From NCBI RefSeq assembly GCF_000373365.1, contig NZ_KB891159.1, forward strand, positions 1 to 64,000: a stretch of 64,000 bases of DNA. The letters run 5' to 3'. The stretch's first letter is position 1, and each line of letters opens with the position of its first letter. The DNA is from Parafrankia discariae (GTDB taxonomy: Bacteria; Actinomycetota; Actinomycetes; Frankiales; Frankiaceae). A model generated the notes under the pieces. The model had not been told where the DNA came from, did no database searches, and worked only from the letters and a program-made list of their open reading frames with translations. Positions 41,787 to 51,148 of the stretch are shown here, piece after piece. Made by a program: the position numbers and the translations under genes.

Positions 41787-44023
41787 CGGCGGACTGGGTC
41801 AAACGTCTGCCACCAGGTGACCAGCCGCTTCGGGTCGGGGTCCGACGCGGAGAACGCGACCAGGTCGTCGTTGATGCTCCAGAACGTGATGAAGCGTTCG
41901 GCGAACAGGTAGCACAGCCGGGATCCGCCGTTGGGCTCCAGTGGCGAGTTCCAGTCCTCGGAGCTCTGCTGGCCGTCGTCGCAGTTGCCGAGATCGGTGT
42001 AGTAGGTCTCGCGTGCCCCGATCTGGCGGTCGAGCGCGGAGCGGTCCGGGAAGTGGTAAGCCATCACCGTCACGCCTCCGGCACCCACGCACTGCAGGGT
42101 GGCGTCCGCGTAGGCGCTGTCGCTCTCCTGCGGTGTCTCGCAGCCCGTCATCGTGACCGGGTTGAGCAGCGAGCGCAGGGTGTCCTCGGGACTGCTGGTC
42201 GCCGGTGTCGGCTGCTCCTGCCCCGCCGGGGTGTCACCGGGGACGTTCGTCGGGACGGCCGCGGCCGCGGGCGGGGCCGAGGTGGCCGTCGTCTCGGCGC
42301 TGTCGTCTCCGCGGGTGGCCAGCACGATGCCGATGACCGCGCCGATCACGATCACGGCGGCCACGGCGGCGATCATGATCACACCGCGGCCCGGCCGCCC
42401 GGCCGGCCGGGGCACCTCACCGGCGCCGCCGGCGGGCGGGAACCCTGATCCGGCCGGGTACTCCGAACCGGTCTGGTAGTCGGAGCCGGCCGGGAACTCG
42501 GAGGAGAACTCGGGCGCGGGTGAACGACCGGACCCCGGCGGGAGGTCGCCGGCCGGGCCGTCACCGGCCATCGTGATGTCGGGCGGGATCGCCGGCAGCA
42601 GACCGCCACCGGACGGCGAGTCGAGGTAGCTGGGCGGCGGCACCGGCCAGACGGGCCCGTCCGAGATGCGGCCGGGCGGCGGCAGCGTCGGGCGCCGCAC
42701 GGTGAACGACTCCCTGGGCGGCGGCGGCAACGGGTGTGGCCCGGTCAGGGGTGGGAACCCGGACGCCCGGTCGTCGTGGTCCCCGCCATCGGCCGCGGCC
42801 GACGGCGCGGGCGCGGCCGGCTCGGGTCGGGGGGTCCGCGTGGTACCGGCCTCGGCCGCGTCGATCTCGTCGGCCCCGGGGCCGTCCCCGGCGTGGGAGA
42901 CCGCCCGGTCCGGGACGGCGGGGGGAGGCCCCGGCGGGGCGAGCCGATAGGTCAGCTCGTCGCCCGGCGGCTCGTTCTGGGCCTCGGCGGGCGTCGGCGC
43001 CGTGCCGGGCCCGGGGCCGTCCGCGGCACCGGGATCACTGGGGGAGACATCCTCCCTGGCGGAGCCCGGCGGGCCGAACGCCCCGGACGGCCCGGGTGGG
43101 AAGTGCGGTCCGGGTGGGTTTCCCCGCCCCGGCGGGATCGGCGGGAGGTCCGGTCCGGGCCTGCCGTGCGGCCCTGGCTGCCCGTACGGAGTCGGCTGCC
43201 GGTACAGCGGCTGGCCCGGCGGCACCTGCCCGTAGGCCGGCTGCCCGGGCGCCGGCTGGCCATACGGGGCTTGGCCGTACGGAGCCTGGCCATACGGGGC
43301 TTGGCCGTACGGGGCTTGGCCGTACGGAGCCTGCCCGGGCGCCGGCGGCTGGCCCGGCGGCACCGGTTGGCCGTACGGCAGCGGCTGGCCGGGTGCCGGG
43401 GGTTGGCCGGGCGGCGGCTGGCCGTAGGGGGTGTGGGATCCGGCTGGCGCGGGCTGGCCGTAGGGCGCGTGCGGTGCCGGTGGTCCGAACTGCCCGGGTG
43501 GCACAGCGGGGCCCGGGGACCCGGGCCCGCGGGGCGGCCCGGGCTGGCCGGGTGGCCCCGGTGGCGGGGGTGGGAAGCCACGGTCACCGGGGTGGGGTGG
43601 ATAGCCGCCTCCGCCCGGGGGCGGCGGATAGCCGGCGCCCGGCGCGGCGCCGGGGGGCGACCATCCCGGCCCGCTCGGGCCGCCCGGCGCGGGCGGCTGG
43701 CCCGGCGCCGGCGGCTGCGGACCCGTGTGCGGACCAGGGTGCAGACCTGGGAAGCCACCGGGCGCGGGACCGCCGCTGAACGACACCGGACCGCGCGGAG
43801 ACGCCGCAGGGGGTGCGGGGGGTCCGCTCCACCCCTGGCCGCCGGGCGGCGGGGCATTGAGCGACAGGCCGGACTGGGCGGTGTCCGGCCGCAGGATCTG
43901 CGTGCTGTCCAGCTCGTCCTCGATGTCCGCGGCGGTCTGCGCGTCGTCACGCGACGAGAGCGGGCCTGCCGGCGGCTCAGGGACGGGCGACACGCCGTCG
44001 TCGCCGGGGCCATGGCTGGGCAC
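41783..44023 (-). CDS. Pro/Gly-rich membrane protein with four-Cys WW-FDP domain (paralogue 2)
   Basis: A 746-residue protein. Residues 1-545 are a cytoplasmic low-complexity region rich in Pro, Gly and Gln (PYGQA repeats, PPGQP), with a few acidic patches. A single span follows ([21 protein letters not shown], about 547-568). The extracytoplasmic domain (about 616-746) holds Cys at 628, 645, 681 and 704 and ends [11 protein letters not shown] then [13 protein letters not shown] 44023 is preceded by GGGAGG. The cytoplasmic tail could recruit partners such as kinases or FHA proteins, but that is conjecture. Confidence 0.72.
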   Translation of the reverse strand: MPSHGPGDDGVSPVPEPPAGPLSSRDDAQTAADIEDELDSTQILRPDTAQSGLSLNAPPPGGQGWSGPPAPPAASPRGPVSFSGGPAPGGFPGLHPGPHTGPQPPAPGQPPAPGGPSGPGWSPPGAAPGAGYPPPPGGGGYPPHPGDRGFPPPPPGPPGQPGPPRGPGSPGPAVPPGQFGPPAPHAPYGQPAPAGSHTPYGQPPPGQPPAPGQPLPYGQPVPPGQPPAPGQAPYGQAPYGQAPYGQAPYGQAPYGQPAPGQPAYGQVPPGQPLYRQPTPYGQPGPHGRPGPDLPPIPPGRGNPPGPHFPPGPSGAFGPPGSAREDVSPSDPGAADGPGPGTAPTPAEAQNEPPGDELTYRLAPPGPPPAVPDRAVSHAGDGPGADEIDAAEAGTTRTPRPEPAAPAPSAAADGGDHDDRASGFPPLTGPHPLPPPPRESFTVRRPTLPPPGRISDGPVWPVPPPSYLDSPSGGGLLPAIPPDITMAGDGPAGDLPPGSGRSPAPEFSSEFPAGSDYQTGSEYPAGSGFPPAGGAGEVPRPAGRPGRGVIMIAAVAAVIVIGAVIGIVLATRGDDSAETTATSAPPAAAAVPTNVPGDTPAGQEQPTPATSSPEDTLRSLLNPVTMTGCETPQESDSAYADATLQCVGAGGVTVMAYHFPDRSALDRQIGARETYYTDLGNCDDGQQSSEDWNSPLEPNGGSRLCYLFAERFITFWSINDDLVAFSASDPDPKRLVTWWQTFDPVRR
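43255..43335 (-). repeat. 15-bp tandem repeat encoding PYGQA
   Basis: Five near-identical copies of a 15-base unit (TGGCCGTACGGGGCT and variants) encode APYGQ repeats in the cytoplasmic tail of paralogue 2. A likely slippage site. Confidence 0.75.
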
Positions 44024-44253
44024 GATTCCTCCCGAGAGGGGATCTGGCCGGAATGGAGGCTGCCTGGACGGATGATGGCACCACGTTGATGATGCCGCGC
44101 GTCACAGGGTAGGCACATGGTTCCGCCGGATCGTCCCGTGCTGCCCTGGTCAGCGCCCTGTTGCGCCCGTGACGGGCCGTCCCCGGCGGGCGCTGGGCAT
44201 CCGGCGGGAGCGCGGCGGGGAGCCGGGCGCCACCGCCGGATGCCGGCGGTCGC

Positions 44254-45507
44254 TCAGCTTCGCGGGATCGGGTCGAACTTGGTCCACCACTCGTAGAGAG
44301 CGCTGGCGTTGTCGTTCAGCGCCATGAACGAGACCTGGTCGCTGTCGTAGCTCCAGAAGATGAAGAAACTGTTCTCGTAGTAGTAGCAAAGGGCCGTGCC
44401 CTCGGTCTGACCTTCGTGGAAGTTCCAGGTGAAGATGTCGGGGTCCCCGTTTTGACAGTCGCCCTTGTCCTCGACCTGGGTCTTGCGGAACTCGACGTCG
44501 TTGTCGAGGTGCGCGGCGTCCACATAGTGGTAGGCGGCGACAAGCTGGCCGTTGTCGGCGGTGCAGAACAGCGAGGCGTCGATGTCCTCGTCCTCGCCGC
44601 CGGGGTTCGCCTCGCAGTCGGTCATCGTCGTCGGGTCGAGCTTCGCGAGCAGTGCCGACTGCGCCGCCGTGAGCGGGCCGCCGCTCGCTGACGGGGACGC
44701 CGACGGCGACGGAGACGCGCTGGTCGGAACCGCTGACGGGGTGGCGCTGGGGCTCGCGGAGGCGGACGGGGTCGACGATCCCGCGGCGACGGGCGGCGTC
44801 GGCTTGTCGTCGGAGCCACCCGTCGCGACCAGCGCGACCGGGATCGCGATGGCCAGTGCCACGGCCGCGGCCACGGCGATGATGATGATGTTGCGGCGCT
44901 TGTTCGGGTCGGGCGCGCCGGGGCCGCCCGGGCCGCCCTGGTAGCCGCCGGGCGGGTAGCCCTCGTAGCCCGACGGCGGGTAGCCGGGCTGCTGGTAGCC
45001 CTCGGTCTGGTAGCCCTGCTGGCCGTAGTCGCCGTAGCCGGGCTGCTGGCTCGTCTGGCCGTAGCCCTCCGCGCCCGGCGTGGCGCCGTAGCCGGGCGGG
45101 AAGGCCTGGGTCTGCTGGTAGCCCTGCTGGCCGGGTGGGTTCTGCTGGCCGTAGCCCTCGTACCCCGGCTGGCCGTAGCCGGGCTGCTGGTAGCCCTGCT
45201 GGCCCGACTGGGGCTGGCCGTAGCCCGAGTCGGTGCCCGGCTGCTGCGGGTAGCCGCCGGTGGACCCGTAGCCGGGCTGCTGGTAACCGCCGGTCTGCTG
45301 GTAACCGCCCTGCTGGTAGCCGCCCTGCTGGTAGCCGCCCGCCGCGCCGCCGTCGACGCGCCGGGTCGCCTCGTCACCGGGGTGCGCCGCGTAGCCGCCG
45401 TCGTTCGCGAGCCGGGTCTCGGCGTCGTCGCCGTAACCCTGGCCACCGCTGTCGACCCGCCGGGTCTCGGCGTCCGGGTCCTGCGGACCCGGGTTCGGTG
45501 GCTGCAT
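44254..45507 (-). CDS. Gln/Tyr/Gly-rich membrane protein with four-Cys WW-FDP domain (paralogue 3)
   Basis: A 417-residue protein. The N-terminal ~210 residues are a Gly-Tyr-Gln-Gln repeat region ([20 protein letters not shown]) preceded by two ETRR/ETRL stretches. A span ([21 protein letters not shown], about 216-237) and an Ala/Ser/Pro linker lead to the extracytoplasmic domain (about 296-417). Cys 308, 325, 361 and 384 have exactly the same 17/36/23 spacing as in paralogue 2; the end reads [11 protein letters not shown] then [13 protein letters not shown] 45507 follows AGGAGG. It is 230 bp upstream of paralogue 2. Confidence 0.74.
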   Translation of the reverse strand: MQPPNPGPQDPDAETRRVDSGGQGYGDDAETRLANDGGYAAHPGDEATRRVDGGAAGGYQQGGYQQGGYQQTGGYQQPGYGSTGGYPQQPGTDSGYGQPQSGQQGYQQPGYGQPGYEGYGQQNPPGQQGYQQTQAFPPGYGATPGAEGYGQTSQQPGYGDYGQQGYQTEGYQQPGYPPSGYEGYPPGGYQGGPGGPGAPDPNKRRNIIIIAVAAAVALAIAIPVALVATGGSDDKPTPPVAAGSSTPSASASPSATPSAVPTSASPSPSASPSASGGPLTAAQSALLAKLDPTTMTDCEANPGGEDEDIDASLFCTADNGQLVAAYHYVDAAHLDNDVEFRKTQVEDKGDCQNGDPDIFTWNFHEGQTEGTALCYYYENSFFIFWSYDSDQVSFMALNDNASALYEWWTKFDPIPRS

Positions 45508-46001
45508 GACGTTCCTCCTGATGTGCCTATGTCGCCCGCGTCGACGGTCGGCGTGGACCGTGGCCGGCGGTGGAACGGCGGTACCTGAGACCGCCCCGCG
45601 CGACGGCGCCGGATGAGCTGGGCGTCGAGGTGCCGGGCGTTTGCGGGCGCCAGGTCGCCCCTCACCCCCGGAGGGCGTCGTGCGGGTGCCCGCGGAGGGT
45701 CTGGTGAGGGTTCGACACCAGGTGCCTGCCCAAGCGTAGGAGTTCCGTGTTGATTACGAAGGCGCGGGTCGTATTTCGGACATGACTGATCGGTTCTGGT
45801 TCCCATACCGTCACAACACGGAGCGGATGCGTCGCCGGTCCACCGTGGTGGTGTCCCGTCGTTGTCTCGCCGCCGTGTCCGTTGTGGGGTGGCGGTGAAA
45901 GCGCGGTGACCGGGCGCCCGTGCCCGTGTTCTCCGGGTGGCCCGCCGGCGCCGGGATCGGCTCAGGCCTGCCGGGATTGGTGCGGACCGGCCGGGATCGG
46001 C
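45508..46001. promoter_or_regulatory. region upstream of the WW-FDP cluster
   Basis: About 490 bases without a supported gene, presumably the promoter region of paralogue 3. It holds a short AT-richer stretch near 45745-45810 and a 26-bp direct repeat near its right end. Confidence 0.45.
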
Positions 46002-46015
46002 TCAGGCCTGCCGGG
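45950..46015. repeat. 26-bp direct repeat at the 3' end of the TetR gene
   Basis: GCCGGGATCGGCTCAGGCCT plus six more identical bases occur at 45950-45975 and 45990-46015. The right copy overlaps the last codons and stop of the TetR gene, so its 3' end has been duplicated. Confidence 0.7.
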
Positions 46016-46640
46016 CCTCGCGGTCGGCCGGGGCGCGGTCGCCGCGGCGGGCGTAGGCGATGATCACGTCGTCCACGACGTGCGCGATGAAGGCGGGGTC
46101 GACCGGGTCCCCGGTGATGAGCAGCCGCTGCAGGATCAGCGCGGTGCCGACTTCCATCAGGATGTTCGGATCGGCCGTCGGCGTTATCTCGCCGCGTGCG
46201 ATCCCACGGGTGATGATGACCTCGGACATCGACTTGCGCTGGCTCCACATGCGCTCGCGCACGGCGGCGCGCAGTTCCGGGTTGCGCGGCATCTCGGAGA
46301 CCATCTCGGCCATGATCCGGCCCTGCTCGCTGCCGACCAGTTCGTGGAACACGGTCAGGAAGGCGATCATTTCGGCCCGCAGCGAGCCGCTGTCGGGGAC
46401 CTGCAGGGTCTGCTCGGTGAACTGGGTGATCGAATCCATCACCAGCGCGACCTTGGACGGCCAGCGCCGGTAGATGGTGGCCTTCCCGGCCTTGGCGCGG
46501 GTGGCGACCCGGTCCATGGTCACGCCGTCGTAGCCGTGCTCCGCGAGCAGTTCGAGGGTCGCCTGGCGGATCGCGCCGTCGCGGCTGTCGTCGCGCGGGC
46601 GACCGCCCGGCCGGGGCGATGCGAGCGTCGGCCGCGTCAC
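46002..46640 (-). CDS. TetR-family transcriptional regulator
   Basis: A 212-residue regulator. The DNA-binding domain is IRQATLELLAEHGYDGVTMDRVATRAKAGKATIYRRWPSK, a canonical TetR HTH. The C-terminal domain matches the TetR_C type with ITRGIARGEITPTADPNILMEVGTALILQRLLITGDP. GTG 46640 follows AGGAGG. Ligand and targets are unknown; the nearest genes are the WW-FDP cluster downstream on the same strand and gtrA upstream. Confidence 0.92.
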   Translation of the reverse strand: MTRPTLASPRPGGRPRDDSRDGAIRQATLELLAEHGYDGVTMDRVATRAKAGKATIYRRWPSKVALVMDSITQFTEQTLQVPDSGSLRAEMIAFLTVFHELVGSEQGRIMAEMVSEMPRNPELRAAVRERMWSQRKSMSEVIITRGIARGEITPTADPNILMEVGTALILQRLLITGDPVDPAFIAHVVDDVIIAYARRGDRAPADREARQA

Positions 46641-46885
46641 GGCGCACCCTCCTGGACCTCGAACCGGCTGCGCGGCGGTCCCGGTGAGTGGGTCACCACT
46701 GGTGGAGAACCGGGCACGCTGTGCATGGGCTGGCCTCGAGAGCCTAGCGCAGCCGGGCGTCAGGAGAACTGATCGGTACCGGAACCCCATGGTTCCCTTG
46801 GAGTCCCGACGGGATGAGAACGGGACAGGGCACCGGTCGACTCCGGGTCACGAAGGACCCGAAGCCTCGCGGCGCCCCGGGTGGA

Positions 46886-47383
46886 TCAGGCCTGGCCGGC
46901 GGGCTCGGGGACCCGGTCGCTCTTCGCCGGAGGTACCACCACCTTCGGGTGGTCCGGGTGCAGGAAGACGTATTTCTTGTACGCCCAGAACCGGAAGACC
47001 GTGCCCAGCCCCGTGCCCAGGACGTTCCCGAACAGGTTGAACGCGAGCACGCCCTCGAAGTGCAGCACGTACTTCGCGAAGCCCAGGCAGGCCAGCGCGA
47101 TGGCCAGCCCCACCGCGTTCAGGATCACGAAGAGCGTGTACTCCCGGCGCAGGCCCGTCCGGGCCCGATGGTTGAACGACCATTGCCGGTTGCCGACGTA
47201 GGAGCAGGTCGCCGCGACCACCGTCGACACGGTCTTCGCGCTGAGCGGGCCCATCCCGAGAAGGGTGTGACACAGGTTCGAGACGGCGAAGTCGATCGCG
47301 TAGCAGGCCGCGCCGACGATGCCGAACTTGCCCACCTCATGGATGAGTACCTGAAGTGGTGAACGTGGAACCCGATGGCTCAC
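46886..47383 (-). CDS. GtrA-family membrane protein
   Basis: A ~165-residue four-span GtrA protein: KFGIVGAACYAIDFAVSNLC, VSTVVAATCSYVGNRQWSFN (the family NR-x-W-x-F motif), LFVILNAVGLAIALACLGFA, and LFGNVLGTGLGTVFRFWAYKKYVF. GtrA proteins flip polyprenyl-linked sugars or help glycosylation of cell-surface polymers, matching the glycan genes to the right. The start is uncertain: GTG 47383 or 47386, no ribosome binding site. A hydrophilic tail with VVPPAKSDRVPEP ends it. Confidence 0.87.
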   Translation of the reverse strand: MSHRVPRSPLQVLIHEVGKFGIVGAACYAIDFAVSNLCHTLLGMGPLSAKTVSTVVAATCSYVGNRQWSFNHRARTGLRREYTLFVILNAVGLAIALACLGFAKYVLHFEGVLAFNLFGNVLGTGLGTVFRFWAYKKYVFLHPDHPKVVVPPAKSDRVPEPAGQA

Positions 47384-47386
47384 CAC

Positions 47387-47851
47387 GGGCGGCGCCGATC
47401 GACTTCGAGAACATCGATTTTGACCACCAGGAGAGACTACCGACGACCTGTGCGGCGCCATCTGCCACCCCCGAATGCGCACTCCGTCGACGACTGTCCG
47501 GTCGCCGTCCCGAATCGTCCGTTTACCGGCCGGCGTCCGTTCCTTGAGGAGAACCACGCCCGCCGCCCGGGTGCTCCGCCGGGCCCCGGTGGTGCGGCGT
47601 CTGCCATCGTGCCCCGGCCGGGGCGGGCGCGCCGGCCGGGAGCGGCGCCTCGGCGTGGCCGGGGTACGGACGGCGTCGAGTGACAAGTCACTGCCTTAGT
47701 GTTCCCAGCTGTGCGCTGCGTGATACGTCGGCACTCCTGGGGGGGTGCCGTGATCCGACGCACCTGCCCGATTGCGGCAGATGGGTGGCGGTGGACGTCC
47801 CGTCCACTGCATCCTTGTCAGAGTGGCAGGCCTCCGCGGCGGTGACGCCGT
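47387..47851. other. intergenic region between gtrA and carbonic anhydrase
   Basis: About 465 bases that presumably hold the divergent promoters. I see no gene or distinctive repeat. Confidence 0.4.
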
Positions 47852-48469
47852 GTGAGCGACGTAACCGACGGAGGTGACCCCCCGGTCATGAGCGCGCCCG
47901 AAGACCTCGGACACGCCCAGGGCACGACCGACATCCTGCTGGGACGCGCGGCGAGCTTCGCCGCCCGGCGCCGTGCGGCGGGCGGCGGCGGCCCGGCCCG
48001 GCCGGCCAGCCCGGCCACCGGCGTGGCCATCGTGGCCTGCATGGACGCCCGCATCAACCTCGAGGCGATCTTCGGTCTCGCGGAGGGCGACGCGCACATC
48101 CTGCGTAACGCCGGCGGGGTGGTGACCGAGGACATCGAGCGGTCGCTGGCCGTCAGCCAGCACGCGCTCGGGACCACCGAGATCATCCTCGTCCACCACA
48201 CCAGGTGCGGCATGGAGACGCTCACCGACGAGGGCTTCCGCGCCTCGCTGGCGGAGCGGACAGGCGTGCGCCCGGCGTGGCGGCTCCAGGCGTTCACCAG
48301 CGCCGCACAGGACGTGTGGCGGTCGATCACCGTGCTGCGCTCGTCACCGTTCCTGCGCGCCTCGACCTCGGTGCGCGGTTTCGTGTACGACGTCGAGACC
48401 GGTGAGCTCGATGAGATCACCGAGATCCCACGGTCGGCCGCGGCGGAGCCCACCCAGGCGACCGCCTGA
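47852..48469 (+). CDS. beta-class carbonic anhydrase
   Basis: A 205-residue beta carbonic anhydrase of the Rv1284 type. The zinc/dyad residues are present: VACMDARIN (Cys, Asp, Arg), and the HHTRCGM motif (His, Cys), with RNAGGVVTEDIERSL and TSVRGFVYDVETGELDEIT. It interconverts CO2 and bicarbonate; bicarbonate feeds the acyl-CoA carboxylase nearby, although that link is only positional. GTG 47852 is the longest start; ATG 47888 with GGAGG about 13 bases upstream is equally plausible. Confidence 0.92.
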   Translation: MSDVTDGGDPPVMSAPEDLGHAQGTTDILLGRAASFAARRRAAGGGGPARPASPATGVAIVACMDARINLEAIFGLAEGDAHILRNAGGVVTEDIERSLAVSQHALGTTEIILVHHTRCGMETLTDEGFRASLAERTGVRPAWRLQAFTSAAQDVWRSITVLRSSPFLRASTSVRGFVYDVETGELDEITEIPRSAAAEPTQATA

Positions 48470-48478
48470 CCCGCGCGT

Positions 48479-48500
48479 CCGACGGCCCGGTGGCCGTCGG
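48479..48500. terminator. hairpin between converging genes
   Basis: CCGACGGCC (48479-48487) pairs perfectly with 48492-48500 around loop CGGT, ten bases past the carbonic anhydrase stop and before the converging dehydrogenase. Confidence 0.5.
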
Positions 48501-48540
48501 TGGCCGTCAGCGGTGGCCGGGTGGTCAGACGGGCCGCTGG

Positions 48541-49977
48541 TCAGGCCGGCGGACGGCCGAGCGCGTGGTACGCCCACCCGGCCCGGCGCCAGGTCGGGCC
48601 GTCCAGCGCGTGTCGGCCGTCGACGACGACCCGCCCCGCCACCCGCGGGGTGAGCGCGTCCGGGTCCAGGTCACGGAACTCGGTCCATTCGGTGAGCACC
48701 GCCAGCGCGTCCGCGCCGGTCGCCGCCTCGTGCGCGGACGGCGCGTACTCCAGCTCGGGGAAGCGCCGCCGGGCGTTGGCCATCGCGGCCGGGTCGTACA
48801 CGACCACCCGCGCGCCGGCCCGGTGCAGCTCGGCGGAGATCTCCAGGGCCGGTGAGTCGCGGATGTCGTCCGAGTTCGGCTTGAACGCCGCGCCGAGCAC
48901 CGTGATCCGCCGGCCCGCCACCTGCCCCCCGAGGGTCCGGGTGATCAGACTGACGGTCCGCTGCCGGGCCCGCAGGTTGATCCGGTCGACCTCGGTCAGG
49001 AAGCCCAGCGCCGGGCCGGCCCCGATCTCGGCCGCCCGCGCGTGGAAGGCGCGGATGTCCTTGGGCAGGCAGCCGCCGCCGAAGCCGATCCCCGGCCGCA
49101 GGAACCGCCCGCCGATCCTGGCGTCGTGGGACAGCGCCCGCGCCAGGCTCGTCACGTCCCCGCCGGCGGCGTCGCAGACCTCCGACATCGCGTTGATGAA
49201 GGAGATCTTGGTGGCCAGGAAGGCGTTCGCCGCGACCTTCACCAGCTCGGCGGTGGCGTAGTCGGTGACGATCACGGGTGTGCCGGCCTCGATCGTCGCC
49301 GCGTAGACGGCCCGCAGCACGGCCTCTCCGCGCCCACCCGGCCGGACCCCGAAGACCAGCCTGTCCGGACGCAGCGTGTCGTCGACGGCGAACCCCTCGC
49401 GCAGGAACTCCGGATTCCAGGCCAGCTCGGCCCCGCCGCCAGCCGCGGCCTCGCCGGCGTCGGCCTCGCCAGCCCGGGCCTCGCCAGGCCCGGTGCCGCC
49501 GGTGCCCGCTGCCAGCCGGCGCGCGAGCCGCTCGGCGCTGCCCGCCGGCACGGTCGACTTGCCGACGACGAGCGCGTCCGGCCGCAGGCCGGCACGGATC
49601 AGTGTCTCGACGGCGGCGTCCACGTAGGTCATGTCGGCGGCGCCGTCACCGGCGCGCTGCGGCGTGCCGACGCAGATGAAGTGGACGTCGGCCCACCCGG
49701 CGACCTCGGCGGGGTCGCCGGTGAACGACAGCCGACCCGCCTCCAGGTGCTTGCGCAGCAGCTCCTCGAGCCCCGGCTCGAAGAACGGCACCTCGCCCGC
49801 GCCGAGCCGGCGGACCTTGTCGGCGTCCGTGTCGAGCCCCATCACCTCGTAGCCCAGCTCGGCCATGCAGACCGCGTGGGTGGCACCGAGATAGCCCGTC
49901 CCGACCACACCGATGCGACGGACGGCTGGCGGGCCGCCCGTCGTGGGCGGCCCGGGGGACCGCGGGTCGCCCGCCAT
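48541..49977 (-). CDS. ugd: UDP-glucose 6-dehydrogenase
   Basis: A 478-residue UDP-sugar dehydrogenase. It has NAD motif GVVGTGYLGATHA (24-36), ICVGTPQRAGDGAADM, GKSTVPAGS, NPEFLREGFAVDD, helix TAELVKVAANAFLATKISFIN, and the catalytic Cys303 in GFGGGCLPKD. It makes UDP-glucuronate for surface glycans. An Ala/Gly/Glu-rich insert occupies about residues 157-183, between ARRLAAG and AELAWNPEFL, built from GEA repeats. ATG 49977 is seven bases after the stop of the upstream TIGR03089 gene, in one operon. Confidence 0.95.
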   Translation of the reverse strand: MAGDPRSPGPPTTGGPPAVRRIGVVGTGYLGATHAVCMAELGYEVMGLDTDADKVRRLGAGEVPFFEPGLEELLRKHLEAGRLSFTGDPAEVAGWADVHFICVGTPQRAGDGAADMTYVDAAVETLIRAGLRPDALVVGKSTVPAGSAERLARRLAAGTGGTGPGEARAGEADAGEAAAGGGAELAWNPEFLREGFAVDDTLRPDRLVFGVRPGGRGEAVLRAVYAATIEAGTPVIVTDYATAELVKVAANAFLATKISFINAMSEVCDAAGGDVTSLARALSHDARIGGRFLRPGIGFGGGCLPKDIRAFHARAAEIGAGPALGFLTEVDRINLRARQRTVSLITRTLGGQVAGRRITVLGAAFKPNSDDIRDSPALEISAELHRAGARVVVYDPAAMANARRRFPELEYAPSAHEAATGADALAVLTEWTEFRDLDPDALTPRVAGRVVVDGRHALDGPTWRRAGWAYHALGRPPA

Positions 49978-49984
49978 GGCTTCG

Positions 49985-50950
49985 CTACCGCTGCCGGGCG
50001 CGGGCGTCGACGGGGCTGACAGAGTCGACGGGGCTGACAGAGTCGACGGGGCTGACAGGGCCGTCGGGGCTGATGGGACGGATCCCGGCCGGCAGGGCCG
50101 CGGCGAGCGGCCCCGGGACGGACCAGTCCACCACGGTGATCCGCTCACTGTCGGCCCGGCGGGCCAGCGCCGCCGGTTCGAGGCCGTCCAGATTGCGGCA
50201 CAGCACGACCGAGGCGCCGCTGACCAGCGGCAGGAGGATCGCGCTGAGCAGGCCGGCGGGGGTGGCGGGGCCGGCCGCGGTGAGGATCCGGTCGTCCGGA
50301 CCCAGCCCGGCGCGCCGCGCGACGTTCTCGGCGACGCGGATCAGCTCCGCCTGGCCCGCGGGCGGCGGCGGCGCCGCGTAGCGGTCGCCGTGCGGCGGCA
50401 CCTCGACGGCGTAGTCGAGCACACCGGGCACCGGACGGCGCAGCCGCCCACCGAGCGGGCGCAGCGACAGCGCGACGATCTCGTCGACGCCCAGGCCGGT
50501 GGCGATCTCGACCCGGTCCTCGCTGACGAAGACCACGCCGAGCTCGTCCGGCGCGGTGCCGGTGCCGGTGCCCGGCGCCGCCGGGTCGACGGCCACCCGC
50601 ACCTCCAGCCCCGCCGACCAGGCCGCCAGCAGGATGACGCAGGTCGTCCAGTGCGCCGGCAGGTCGACGCCCACCGCGTCCCCGGGGACCAGGCCGACCG
50701 TGTCACCGAGCAGGTTCGCGGTCTTCGCCACCCAGTTGTCCAACGTCGTGGTGGAGAACTCCACCCGCTCGCCGGTGGCGTCGTCGTAGAAAGTGATCAT
50801 CGGGCGCGCCGGATCGCGGGCGAGCCGCGCGGCGAGCGCGGCGGCCACCCCGGGGAACCGCGCGGGCGGCGCGTCGGGCGGCACGGAGCCGCCGGCAGGA
50901 ACGGAGCCGCCGGTGAGGATCGACGGTGCTGGGACGAACCGGACGTCCAA
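49985..50950 (-). CDS. TIGR03089-family protein (truncated adenylation-like fold)
   Basis: A 321-residue protein resembling the N-terminal part of AMP-binding enzymes: FPGVAAALAARLARDPARPMITFYDD, FSTTTLDNWVAKTANLL, GDAVGVDLPAHWTTCVILLAAW. It lacks the C-terminal ATP-binding and lysine motifs, as is typical of the TIGR03089 family, so catalysis is doubtful. It sits next to LCP genes, as in mycobacteria (Rv3268/cpsA). The C-terminus is an in-frame SPVDSV repeat. The start is uncertain; TTG 50950 follows GGAG. Confidence 0.78.
   Translation of the reverse strand: MDVRFVPAPSILTGGSVPAGGSVPPDAPPARFPGVAAALAARLARDPARPMITFYDDATGERVEFSTTTLDNWVAKTANLLGDTVGLVPGDAVGVDLPAHWTTCVILLAAWSAGLEVRVAVDPAAPGTGTGTAPDELGVVFVSEDRVEIATGLGVDEIVALSLRPLGGRLRRPVPGVLDYAVEVPPHGDRYAAPPPPAGQAELIRVAENVARRAGLGPDDRILTAAGPATPAGLLSAILLPLVSGASVVLCRNLDGLEPAALARRADSERITVVDWSVPGPLAAALPAGIRPISPDGPVSPVDSVSPVDSVSPVDARARQR
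50006..50076 (-). repeat. 18-bp tandem repeat at the 3' end of the TIGR03089 gene
   Basis: Units of GTCGACGGGGCTGACAGA start at 50006, 50024 and 50042, with a degenerate fourth. They encode SPVDSV repeats at the C-terminus. Confidence 0.8.
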
Positions 50951-51148
50951 CTGTTCCGGTCTCCAATCCGGTCGTTCGTCGGCGGGCGGGCCCGGCGGTG
51001 GTCGGGTTCCGGCGAGCTGAGTGCCGGCGATCCGCCGCGGACGGTAACGCTACCGACTCCCGCCCTCACCTCGGACATTCACCGGCACGACACGGCGTGG
51101 ACGCCGCTCGCGCCCCGCGGTCCGGGTCCCCTCGGTCGGGCTCGACGG

